Shown: positions 17,607 through 25,264 of the stretch, piece after piece
Layout: each line of letters starts with the position of its first letter
Numbering within the stretch: the first letter of the stretch is position 1
Assembly (NCBI GenBank): GCA_028275345.1
Contig: JAPWUV010000011.1
Coordinates: 57,288-121,287, forward strand
DNA from: a bacterium
Lineage (GTDB): Bacteria > Zhuqueibacterota > Zhuqueibacteria > Oleimicrobiales > Geothermoviventaceae
Reading direction: 5' to 3'
DNA: 64,000 nt
The notes under the pieces: model-generated
The model's database searches: none
What the model saw: the letters and a program-made list of their open reading frames with translations, nothing else
What the model was told of the DNA's origin: nothing
Program-made: the position numbers and the translations under genes

Positions 17607-18218
17607 TTATTGGGCCTTCCTCGTCAGAGCGGCCTTCTTGCTGATGGCAGCCTGCAGTTCCTCAGCCAGGGAGTTGGCCTTGGAGAGGCTAGCCTGCGCC
17701 TTGTCCCGAGCCGTGAGGTAGTCACCGCTGTTGAAGGCGCTATTGGCAGCGTCCAGATTGGACTTCACGGCATCCAGGTCGGCCTTGATGGCCGCGATGG
17801 CCTCCCTGCCTTCCTTGCCACGCGGAGCCTTGGCCAGGAGCTTCTCCACATTGGCCACCGCCTCGGCTGCGGACTGCAGCAGCTGCGTCGCCTCGTTCTT
17901 CACCTTCTCCTTGTTGGCGATGGCAGCGGACTTCGCAGTGGCTGCGAGGGTCTGCGCCTGAGCAAGCATCCGCTGCGCCTTCTTGTAGCTGCGGAACAGG
18001 GCGAATTTGCCGTTTTGCTTCTCAACCTCGGCCAGGGCCGCGTTCAAGGTATCGTTCGCCGCCGCGAATTCCTGCGGGGCGTAACGATGAGCCTCGGCTG
18101 CCTTGGCCTCTTCCAGTGCCGCCTTGGCGGCATCGATCGCCTGCTGCGGCGCCTTGGCGCAAGCACCAGCCAGCAGGGCTACCATGAACAGCGCGACAAC
18201 GACACGCAGGCCTTTCAT
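17607..18218 (-). CDS. DUF4398-like helical lipoprotein
   Basis: A 203-residue small lipoprotein. Signal MKGLRVVVALFMVALLAGAC ends in a lipobox-like site with Cys20; the -3 residue is Ala rather than Leu, so lipidation is likely but not textbook. The mature part is almost wholly helical and Ala/Lys/Glu-rich, with RYAPQEFAAANDTL and NSGDYLTARDKAQAS landmarks of the DUF4398 type. It has its own strong-looking promoter, a stable hairpin in its 5' UTR, an excellent GAGGAGGGG ribosome site and its own terminator, which together suggest high expression like Lpp. It probably sits in the outer membrane facing peptidoglycan (inference). Confidence 0.85.
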   Translation of the reverse strand: MKGLRVVVALFMVALLAGACAKAPQQAIDAAKAALEEAKAAEAHRYAPQEFAAANDTLNAALAEVEKQNGKFALFRSYKKAQRMLAQAQTLAATAKSAAIANKEKVKNEATQLLQSAAEAVANVEKLLAKAPRGKEGREAIAAIKADLDAVKSNLDAANSAFNSGDYLTARDKAQASLSKANSLAEELQAAISKKAALTRKAQ

Positions 18219-18330
18219 AGCCCCTCCTCTCTCGAGTTGGTTCAACAGCCCTCACATCACCGTCCTTCAGCTCCCAAAACCTAAAGACCAAGCTGTTCTT
18301 CACACGCTCGCGCGGCCCGGGCAAAGAGAG

Positions 18331-18354
18331 AAGGTACCCCTTGCGGAGTACCTT
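18331..18354 (-). promoter_or_regulatory. hairpin in the 5' UTR of the lipoprotein mRNA
   Basis: AAGGTAC (18331-18337) pairs with GTACCTT (18348-18354), a perfect 7-bp stem with a 10-base loop. It lies about 30 bases after the predicted transcription start and 110 bases before the ATG. Stable 5' hairpins protect abundant envelope mRNAs such as ompA; that role here is inferred. Confidence 0.4.
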
Positions 18355-18387
18355 TCGCCCATCCAGACCGCGCAATTTCGAATGTCA

Positions 18388-18416
18388 AATATATGCCCCG
18401 AGTCTCTCCTTTGCAA
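18388..18416 (-). promoter_or_regulatory. sigma-70-like promoter of the DUF4398-like lipoprotein
   Basis: On the minus strand, TTGCAA (18416-18411) and TATATT (18393-18388) are separated by exactly 17 bases, one of the best promoter matches in the window. It predicts a 5' UTR of about 160 bases, which contains the hairpin at 18331-18354. Confidence 0.55.
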
Positions 18417-18457
18417 GTACTTTTTTCAATTCCGACCCACTTTCCCCGCTCGTCGCT

Positions 18458-19540
18458 TCAGGACACGTTCCTCGCCCTTGCGGCCCCGCACATCGCAAGC
18501 CCGTTTGCACCGTAGGGCACGTACCGCAGAGGATATGGCGCAAGTGTGTGAAAGGCCTTCAGGACGGCCTCCACATTCTTCAGGGGGACGTCCGGACCAA
18601 ATTCCGCGTGGGCGATCAGACCCCCACCGTCCCTGCCAAAGGTCCAGATAACCTGCCACACGTACTCCCAGATCTCCTCCGGTTTACCCAAGGGGAGCAA
18701 GTATTGTCGATCTACATCCGATTGAACGCAAACCTTCCCAGCGCAGAGCTCCGCAAGCTCATCAAACCGGAAGCACGAGAACTGCGGGTTAAAAATGTCC
18801 ACCCCCAGCTCGAGCAGATCCGGGATGATCTCGGCAATGTACCCGTCGGAGTGAAACAGGACGAACTTGCCTGCTGCATGGATGCGATCGAAGATCTGCT
18901 TGTACGCCGGTTTGAAGACATCGCGCCATACGTCGGGGCGGATCATCAGCTGCCGCTGCGTCCCCCAATCGTCCATGAACCAGAAGGCATCGACATCCAC
19001 TTCCAGCTGCTCACTTAGCTGGGCGAGGGTATGCTCAAGGACAAGGTCCCGCAGTTGCAACACCCGATCGCGCTCCAAGGCGATGTCCGCCATCAGTTCC
19101 TCGTACCCGCGCAGGAAATGCATCCGCTCGAAAAGCCGTCCGCCACCGGCGCGCAAGATGACGAAGTAGTCGTCCCACTCCGCCGGACGCCGGCTCCCCC
19201 AAGGCCGATCCACGTTCAACCGGGGATCGGGAGGTACGTAATCCTCGAAGCGTGACCAGTCGGCCAGCGGATGCACCTTCACCTGTCCTTCGACGCCGTG
19301 ACCGACGTTTTCCCACACGCAGCCCCATTCATCGGTCTCGCTACCGACAGCGTAATGGCTCGTTTCCCAGGAATGCTCCAGGCGCCGCGGCAACGGCCAA
19401 TCCGGGGGATAGCGCCGGTACAGCTCAAGCAAAGCCTCGCCGAGTCGGTCGTATGCCCCGGGAAGATTGTAGTATCGGATGGGCACGCGGTCGGGCCCTT
19501 CAAACCGCACGGCGCGACGCACTCTTTCCCTTGGAGTCAT
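18458..19540 (-). CDS. uroporphyrinogen decarboxylase (URO-D) family protein
   Basis: A 360-residue TIM-barrel protein of the URO-D superfamily, which includes haem-pathway decarboxylases and methylcobamide:CoM methyltransferases. It has the generic start TPRERVRRAVRFEGPDRVPI, LFHSDGYIAEIIPDLLELGVDIFNP, and GPDVPLKNVEAVLKA near the end. The haem-type HemE signature at the N-terminus is not seen, so it is unlikely to be HemE; a methyltransferase-like or sugar-related role is possible. The ATG at 19540 has a GAGG six bases upstream; a TTG at 19552 is an alternative. It follows the GH172 gene by about 50 bases. Confidence 0.8.
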   Translation of the reverse strand: MTPRERVRRAVRFEGPDRVPIRYYNLPGAYDRLGEALLELYRRYPPDWPLPRRLEHSWETSHYAVGSETDEWGCVWENVGHGVEGQVKVHPLADWSRFEDYVPPDPRLNVDRPWGSRRPAEWDDYFVILRAGGGRLFERMHFLRGYEELMADIALERDRVLQLRDLVLEHTLAQLSEQLEVDVDAFWFMDDWGTQRQLMIRPDVWRDVFKPAYKQIFDRIHAAGKFVLFHSDGYIAEIIPDLLELGVDIFNPQFSCFRFDELAELCAGKVCVQSDVDRQYLLPLGKPEEIWEYVWQVIWTFGRDGGGLIAHAEFGPDVPLKNVEAVLKAFHTLAPYPLRYVPYGANGLAMCGAARARNVS

Positions 19541-19591
19541 TTCGTGCCTCAATCGAGGATCGTTCGGCTCAGTCGTCGTCCCAACCCGAGA

Positions 19592-20695
19592 CTAATCTTG
19601 CGCCCGCGGCAGGCGTTCCTCCACCGGCGGCAGCTTGGGGAATGGAGCGTGCGGTTCCTTCTGGTACCAAAAAGCCACGCTGTACCAATCGTCGGCCCGG
19701 TCGTTGGCGTGCCCGTGCTCCATGGTCACGCGAATCGACCTCCGGAACGGGATCGGATCCAGAATGTGGAATCGGTACACGCTCCACTTGGCCCCTTTGC
19801 GATGCTGCGTCCCCTGCTCCTGCTGGTTCACGGGGCAACCGAAAAAGGCGTAGCTGAACGGTTTCCCGAAACCCCAGGCACCGCAGAAGTAATCCTCTGA
19901 GCCGGTGCCGTTCAGGGTGGGCAGGGAGTCTCCGTCGACGAAGATCATGTCATCTCCCTCACCCCACCAGCCGTCCTCGTTGAGGCGCACGCTGAGGACG
20001 ACCCCCACGTAGTGTCCGGAGCCTTGCGCCTCCAGGAACACGTAGTTTTTCTCGCCGCGCAGGTTGATCTCCTTCTCCCCCTCGCGCCACGTCACGCGTT
20101 GGCAGGGAGCGGCCTGACGGTACTGGGCGTGGAAATAGCCGAGCTCAGAATCCCAGCGGTCCAGGCGCTGCCAGTCGATTTGGTAGTAGAGAGCCCGGAC
20201 GGCTTGCTCCCCCTCGTTGGTGACGGTGATGCGAGCCGAGCGTCGAAAAGGCATGCGCCAGTAGCAGTTCAAAGCCGCTTCCGTTCCCACCGCGATTGGC
20301 AAAGAGGCAAAATGATGATATTCGCCGTGCCCGAGTCCGAAGAAATCCCCCATCGGCGCCTCCACGCTGGGCTCGGTCTCCCCATCCCAGTACATGCGCA
20401 GCACGAGCTTCTTGAGATGATAGCTCTCGTTGCTCGCGATCGTGAACCAAATGTGACTGATCGCGCCGGGACCGGACAACGTCGCAAGCTCACGCGTCTC
20501 CCCCGGCTGGATCGGACGTCCCCAGTTGCCGTCGTCGTTGCCCCCAGTGGGATCGAAACTGGAGGCCCTGGCTGCTCGGTACGGCTTCAGGCGAGGTAAG
20601 CCGTCGAGCGGATCGGTCTGGAGTGGCTTTTGGCTGCATGCGAGAAACGTTGCGCTGAGAACCAAAAGGCCTGGATACAGAACACGTGGCTTCAT
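19592..20695 (-). CDS. GH172-family (DUF2961) lipoprotein
   Basis: A 367-residue exported protein of the DUF2961/GH172 family. Characterised members act on difructose dianhydride and on arabinofuranosyl or fructofuranosyl linkages. A signal peptide ends in a lipobox-like ATFLAC. Family motifs are clear: PGAISHIWFT, GHYVGVVLSV, GWWGEGDDMIFVDGD and GTGSEDYFCGAWGF, the last being the conserved acidic active-site region. The start at 20695 begins the signal; the open frame to 20740 adds only linker. It follows glcF by 45 bases and may share its transcript. Substrate unknown. Confidence 0.88.
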   Translation of the reverse strand: MKPRVLYPGLLVLSATFLACSQKPLQTDPLDGLPRLKPYRAARASSFDPTGGNDDGNWGRPIQPGETRELATLSGPGAISHIWFTIASNESYHLKKLVLRMYWDGETEPSVEAPMGDFFGLGHGEYHHFASLPIAVGTEAALNCYWRMPFRRSARITVTNEGEQAVRALYYQIDWQRLDRWDSELGYFHAQYRQAAPCQRVTWREGEKEINLRGEKNYVFLEAQGSGHYVGVVLSVRLNEDGWWGEGDDMIFVDGDSLPTLNGTGSEDYFCGAWGFGKPFSYAFFGCPVNQQEQGTQHRKGAKWSVYRFHILDPIPFRRSIRVTMEHGHANDRADDWYSVAFWYQKEPHAPFPKLPPVEERLPRAQD

Positions 20696-20740
20696 GGTCG
20701 CGCCTCCCTTGGTTGGGCTTCCCAAGCACGTTTCTTCCAT

Positions 20741-22021
20741 TCAGCGCAAATCGCTCGCCGCAGGCGAGCTGAGCTGGCTCACATGAAGCACCTGGACGGG
20801 CACGCGAAACCGCCGAGCTCCGTACCGGAGCTGGATGATACACGCGGGACAGCTTGTAGCGACGACCTCAGCGCCTGTGGCGCGGATGTTCCTCATCTTC
20901 CGCTCCAGGATCCCCAACGCCAGGTCCGGATGGGCGATGTTGTACGATCCCGCGCCCCCACAGCACCAGTCCGCCTCCGCCATCTCCACAAAGTCCACCC
21001 CTCGAAGGCTTCGCAACAACTCCCGTGGCGCCGATCGCTCCCCCAGATGATGTGCCAGGTGGCAGGGGTCGTGGTAGGTCACCCGGAGCGGCCGGGCAGT
21101 TCCCCGAGGCCGATCGAACTCCGCCAGGACCTGGGTCGCGTCCCGAACCCGCTCCGCAAGTTCCTCCGCACGCTCCAGCCACTCCGGCTCCCGTTGGAAG
21201 AGGGCAGGGTACTGCTTGAGAAAGCTCGCACAGCTGGCGCAATCGGTGACGACCAGGCGGAGCCGAAGTTCGAGAAGAACCGACAGGTTCCGACGAGCCA
21301 GCTCGCGCGCTGCCTCAAGATCGCCGTAGGCGAAAGCCGGAAGCCCACAGCAGACGTTCGGTGCCAATACCACACGCTGCCCCGCGTCCAGCAAGGCGCG
21401 AAGCGTGCTCTGTCCCACCTCCGGCAGGGCGTAGTTAATGGCACAGCCGACGAAGTAAACCGCGTCCGCCCGCCCTTCGGCCATAGGAAGGCCCAAACCA
21501 CCGGCAAGCTCCCGCAGGAAACGGGGCGGGATCGACTCCACCAGCGCCTCCGCCTCGGCCAGGGATCGGCCGTACCACCCGAGCAACCGGAGTACCTGAA
21601 CTGCGCCCGAAAGGCCGCTCCGCTTTCCGAGCGAAACCAGCCTCACCAGCCCGTCAAGGCGCTCCCGGTGAGGCAAGAGGTCCCGAAAGATGTACCTCTG
21701 CAAAGCCGGTGGCCGACCTTGATTCAACACGTTCCGCGCCAAGGCCATGGCCTCGTACGTCCGCACGCCGGGGAAACACTGTTCCGTGCACGCGCCGCAC
21801 AGGAGACACTGGAATACGCTCTCGCGAAGTCGCCGCGAGGAAGGCAATTCCCCCTCCATCGCCGCCCGAAGCAACTGATTCCGCCCCCTGGCCACCTCGG
21901 TCTCACGCCCGGTCACCCAGTAGGTGGGACACACGGACTGGCAGTAGCCACAGCGGTTGCAACGAGAAACCTCCGCGAGGATGGCCTCGGCAGTGGAGGC
22001 CGTCTGCAGCTCAGTTTCCAT
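20741..22021 (-). CDS. glcF: glycolate oxidase iron-sulfur subunit
   Basis: A 426-residue electron-transfer subunit that takes electrons from the GlcD/GlcE flavoproteins oxidising glycolate (or a related 2-hydroxy acid) to glyoxylate. Two [4Fe-4S] motifs, CNRCGYCQSVCP (residues 21-32) and CLLCGACTEQCF (72-83), are followed by two CCG domains with NVCCGLPAF and DWCCGGAGSYN. The ATG at 22021 has a GGAGG five bases upstream, better than the in-frame TTG at 22033. It overlaps the glcE 3' end by 11 bases, so the two are coupled. The glycolate assignment comes from the D-E-F set. Confidence 0.9.
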   Translation of the reverse strand: METELQTASTAEAILAEVSRCNRCGYCQSVCPTYWVTGRETEVARGRNQLLRAAMEGELPSSRRLRESVFQCLLCGACTEQCFPGVRTYEAMALARNVLNQGRPPALQRYIFRDLLPHRERLDGLVRLVSLGKRSGLSGAVQVLRLLGWYGRSLAEAEALVESIPPRFLRELAGGLGLPMAEGRADAVYFVGCAINYALPEVGQSTLRALLDAGQRVVLAPNVCCGLPAFAYGDLEAARELARRNLSVLLELRLRLVVTDCASCASFLKQYPALFQREPEWLERAEELAERVRDATQVLAEFDRPRGTARPLRVTYHDPCHLAHHLGERSAPRELLRSLRGVDFVEMAEADWCCGGAGSYNIAHPDLALGILERKMRNIRATGAEVVATSCPACIIQLRYGARRFRVPVQVLHVSQLSSPAASDLR

Positions 22022-23276
22022 CCGTACCTCCAAAAGCGAGGAAAGGCACCAGCAGCCCCTCCGGATCGAAGATGCGTTTTAGCCGACCAGTCCGTTCCTG
22101 CGCCTTCGGGTGAAGTTGCCAGAACAAGCACTTGCTGTCCATCAGCTTGGAAAAATCCTCCGCAGGGACGGAAAACAGATCCAGCCGGGTTTCCCTTTCG
22201 GTCAGGCTTCCGCGCAGGCCTTCCAAGTACTCGACGATGCCGCGCGACAAATAGCCCCGCTCCACTCGGAGAAACCCGTGCCCAGTCCCAGCACCGAGCC
22301 AAACGGCCGCTTCGGGCGCCCCGGAAAGGCGCTGCACAACCTCGACCACGTCGCGTACACGGCACCGGATCCGGAGCACAGCGCACGGTTCTGCCCAATC
22401 ACCGTACAACCGCTCCCGGAACCGTTGCCAGAATTGGCGGGACGAGGGCTCGTCCAACACGTCCAGAGCCCGGTCCGGGACGCTCGCGGAAAGCACTTTC
22501 CGCAGCTTGTCCACCGCCGCCGAGAGGACCGGCGCAGCCCCATCGATCCGGACAGCTATTCCGCACCCCCCCTCCGCACTCGGGAAGGGCCATCCCAAGC
22601 GCCTCAGAGCCGGCTGATTCAACACTTCCAGGGCTACGATTGGCTGGGGTGACCGCAAGAGCTCGCCGATGGCCTCATCTAGCTCACTGTACCCGAGTCC
22701 CCCCACCAGCACGGTCCGCTCGCCGGGGGGCAAGGGTCGGAGGCGAAACGTGATCTCCACCAGGATCCCGAGCGAGCCGAAGCTCCCGACGAACAATTTG
22801 CTGACGTCGTAGCCGGCCACGTTCTTCACCGTCTTGCCGCCGAACCGCACCGCCCGGCCGTTGGGAAGGACGGCGCGTACCCCCAGCACCAGGTCCCGGG
22901 GCAATCCGTATCCCAAGCTGGCGGGACCGGCGAGTCCTGCCGAGACGATCCCGCCAACGGTGGCACCATCCCCCCACGGGCTCTCCATTGGGAGCCACTG
23001 ACCGTGGCTGGCCAGGGTCTCCTGAAGATGCAAGAGACTCATCCCAGCCTGCACGGAGACCGTCAGGTTGGCTGGATCCAGATCCGTGATTTGGGACAGC
23101 AAGCCGGACCGGACGACCACAAGCCCCCCGGGCACACTTCCAAAGAATGGCCGAAGCCAGGCCAGTTTCGTCCCCGTTCCAGCCGGCAGCACCTTCCCCC
23201 CCTGCTCCCGGACCTCGGCGAAAATCGCAGCTACTTCCTTCTCGTCTCGCGGATGGTATTCGGACTCTCCCGCCAT
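22011..23276 (-). CDS. glcE: glycolate oxidase FAD-binding subunit
   Basis: A 421-residue FAD_binding_4-type protein, the second flavoprotein of glycolate oxidase. It opens with PRDEKEVAAIFAEVREQGGKVLPAGTGTK, and PWGDGATVGGIVSAGLAGPASLGYG and GGKTVKNVAGYDVSKLFVGSFGSLGI form the FAD-binding core. The C-terminus ends in ERTGRLKRIFDPEGLLVP, as in family members. The ATG at 23276 has GAGGAAGTG directly before it. It is separated from glcD by an unusual 417-base gap but overlaps glcF. The role is assigned from the glcDEF set; lactate or another 2-hydroxy acid remains possible. Confidence 0.9.
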   Translation of the reverse strand: MAGESEYHPRDEKEVAAIFAEVREQGGKVLPAGTGTKLAWLRPFFGSVPGGLVVVRSGLLSQITDLDPANLTVSVQAGMSLLHLQETLASHGQWLPMESPWGDGATVGGIVSAGLAGPASLGYGLPRDLVLGVRAVLPNGRAVRFGGKTVKNVAGYDVSKLFVGSFGSLGILVEITFRLRPLPPGERTVLVGGLGYSELDEAIGELLRSPQPIVALEVLNQPALRRLGWPFPSAEGGCGIAVRIDGAAPVLSAAVDKLRKVLSASVPDRALDVLDEPSSRQFWQRFRERLYGDWAEPCAVLRIRCRVRDVVEVVQRLSGAPEAAVWLGAGTGHGFLRVERGYLSRGIVEYLEGLRGSLTERETRLDLFSVPAEDFSKLMDSKCLFWQLHPKAQERTGRLKRIFDPEGLLVPFLAFGGTDGN

Positions 23277-23693
23277 CACTTCCTCGCTCGCTGAAGCGCA
23301 ATGGGCAAGAACTCAGTGCCTTCCCATTCCCTGCACTCCGCTCCCCGCGCCGAAACCGGCCCGCCCCCTCTCAACCCGATTCCCCGCCGACTTCTGCAGC
23401 TCTCGCTGCTTCGGGAAATCCCTCAGAACCAGCGCGAAGTGGCGGGAATGTTCAGATCCTTCGGCGCGCCCGCTCTCCCACTCCGAAGAGCACGAGACTG
23501 CCTTCTCCCGCCTTCGACCCGGACCGACCAGCTCCGGGGCCGCGCCGGAGAATCCGCAAGGGGGAACGAAACCGGCGTCGAACAGTAGGGCCGGCCGTCT
23601 CGAATCGCGACTTGCTCCGACAGCACCGATTCCACTGGCGGTCACACTTCATCCGATTGGGACAGCTCAGCTCCGTGCGGCGCGAAAGGATCG
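23277..23693. other. intergenic region between glcD and glcE, no gene seen
   Basis: This stretch lies between two genes that are normally adjacent. Open frames exist on both strands (for example minus strand 23313-23645), but they look like translated GC-rich noise: no start with a ribosome site, no hydrophobic segment, no recognisable motif. I see no strong hairpin with a T-run and no convincing promoter. It may be a decayed remnant or an untranslated spacer. Confidence 0.4.
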
Positions 23694-25103
23694 CTACTCC
23701 CTGTCAGGAGGGGAACCGGCTACGTTTTCCTCCGGCAGGACTTTCCCCGGATTGGCCAGTCCCAGCGGGTCCAGTTCTTGCTTGATCTGGCGCATGAGTC
23801 GGAGCTCTTCTTCGCCGAAGACTAACCGCATGGCCTCGCGTTTTTCCAGACCAATGCCGTGCTCGCCGGAGATCGTCCCGCCAGCTTCCACACAAGCCTG
23901 CATGATTTCCAGACACGCCTTCCTCGCCCTCGCCGTCTGGTCGGGATCCCGCGCATCGAAGACGATATTGGGGTGCAGATTCCCGTCACCTGCGTGAAGG
24001 AGATTGCCGACAATGAGCTCGTATTTCTGCGCGATCTCGCTCACGCGGCGCAGGACCGCGGGTAACTGAGTCCGCGGCACCGTCCCGTCGGCGACCATCG
24101 TGGAGGGCTGGATGCGCGTCATCGCCCCGTAGGCTCCTCGCCGGCCGGCCCACAAAAGGTCCCTTTCTCGCTCATCCCGGGCGACCCGGATGTCCCTGAC
24201 CCCGTGTTGACGACAGATTCGTACAATGGCCTCCACCTCGTCAGTAAGCCCTTCGGAAGGGCCGTCGACCTCAATGACTAAAACCGCCTCGCTGTCCCGC
24301 GGATATCCGACGGCCATGCTATCTTCCACCACCTGGATCGTGGTCCGGTCCATCATCTCCAGGGTGGCCGGGAGGATCCCCGCTGCGATGATCCCCGACA
24401 CCGCATTGGCTGCATCCAGCAGGGAATCGAAGATGGCCAGGAGCGTCTCGACTCGCTCCGGCAGGGGGATGACCTTCACGCGCAAGCTGGTCACTACCCC
24501 CAGTGTCCCTTCCGAACCTATCAGCAGACCCAGCAGGTCGTACCCGTGAGAAGAAGGATCGACCCACTCGATGCTCCCGTCGGGCCAAACGACTTCCGCT
24601 GCCAGCACGTGATGGCTCGTCACTCCGTACTTGAGGCAGTGGGGCCCCCCGGCGTTCTCGGCCACGTTGCCACCGAGCGTAGACACCTTTTGGCTCGCCG
24701 GGTCCGGCGCAAAGGTGAAGCCGAACGGCTTCAACGCCTGCTGCAGTTGCAGGTTGAAGACCCCAGCTTCGACCCAGGCGCTCCGGTCCCGCGGATCAAT
24801 CTCCAGAACTCGGTTCATCCGCGAAAACTCGAGCACCAAGCCTCCGCGATGCGGCACCGGCCCTCCGCTGAGGCAGGTTCCGGAACCCCGTGGTACGTAG
24901 GGCACGGCGTAGCGGCTGGCAAGCTGCACAACGCGCGCTACCTCTTCCGTATTGGCTGGGAAAACGACGGCGTCGGGCATTCCCTTCTCGAGACTCGCAT
25001 CGTAGCCGTAGACCCTGAGAGTCTCCCGATCCGTCCGGACATTCTCCTTCCCCACGATCCGGCGCAACTCCCGCAAGAAAGCCTTTTCCAATCGCGATGC
25101 CAA
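23694..25103 (-). CDS. glcD: glycolate oxidase subunit, FAD-linked oxidase
   Basis: The 469-residue catalytic flavoprotein of glycolate oxidase, of the VAO/D-lactate dehydrogenase family. The FAD domain shows PYVPRGSGTCLSGG, KVSTLGGNVAENAGGPHCLKYG and LLGLLIGSEGTLGVVT; the cap domain ends with NLLHAGDGNLHPN and TISGEHGIGLEKREAM, the metal- and substrate-site motifs. The start is probably the TTG at 25103, since GGAGGAG lies four to six bases upstream and the length then matches the family; an open frame extends to 25193 without such a site. It lies 160 bases downstream of the IorA-like gene. Confidence 0.92.
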   Translation of the reverse strand: MASRLEKAFLRELRRIVGKENVRTDRETLRVYGYDASLEKGMPDAVVFPANTEEVARVVQLASRYAVPYVPRGSGTCLSGGPVPHRGGLVLEFSRMNRVLEIDPRDRSAWVEAGVFNLQLQQALKPFGFTFAPDPASQKVSTLGGNVAENAGGPHCLKYGVTSHHVLAAEVVWPDGSIEWVDPSSHGYDLLGLLIGSEGTLGVVTSLRVKVIPLPERVETLLAIFDSLLDAANAVSGIIAAGILPATLEMMDRTTIQVVEDSMAVGYPRDSEAVLVIEVDGPSEGLTDEVEAIVRICRQHGVRDIRVARDERERDLLWAGRRGAYGAMTRIQPSTMVADGTVPRTQLPAVLRRVSEIAQKYELIVGNLLHAGDGNLHPNIVFDARDPDQTARARKACLEIMQACVEAGGTISGEHGIGLEKREAMRLVFGEEELRLMRQIKQELDPLGLANPGKVLPEENVAGSPPDRE

Positions 25104-25264
25104 GATACTCCTCCACCGACCCGTGCTGAAGCACACCTGCGGAGACAGCCATCCCCGTCTTTGCTGACGGCCGCCTTCCTCGATCCCCGTCATCCTGAAA
25201 AAGCGGGGGAGACACCCCCCTCCCGTACCCCGCCGATTCGCCGCGGACGGGCCACGGGGTCAAT

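Noticed and set aside
16443..18284. 613-codon open frame on the plus strand
   Set aside because: Antisense to the transpeptidase and lipoprotein genes, and it crosses the terminator between them.
20630..22753. 707-codon open frame on the plus strand
   Set aside because: It lies antisense to glcF and glcE, both with full family motifs; it is rich in Arg/Pro/Ala and has no motif of its own. Long antisense frames are expected in GC-rich coding sequence.
23313..23645. 110-codon minus-strand ORF between glcD and glcE
   Set aside because: No ribosome site, no motif, and composition like random GC-rich translation.
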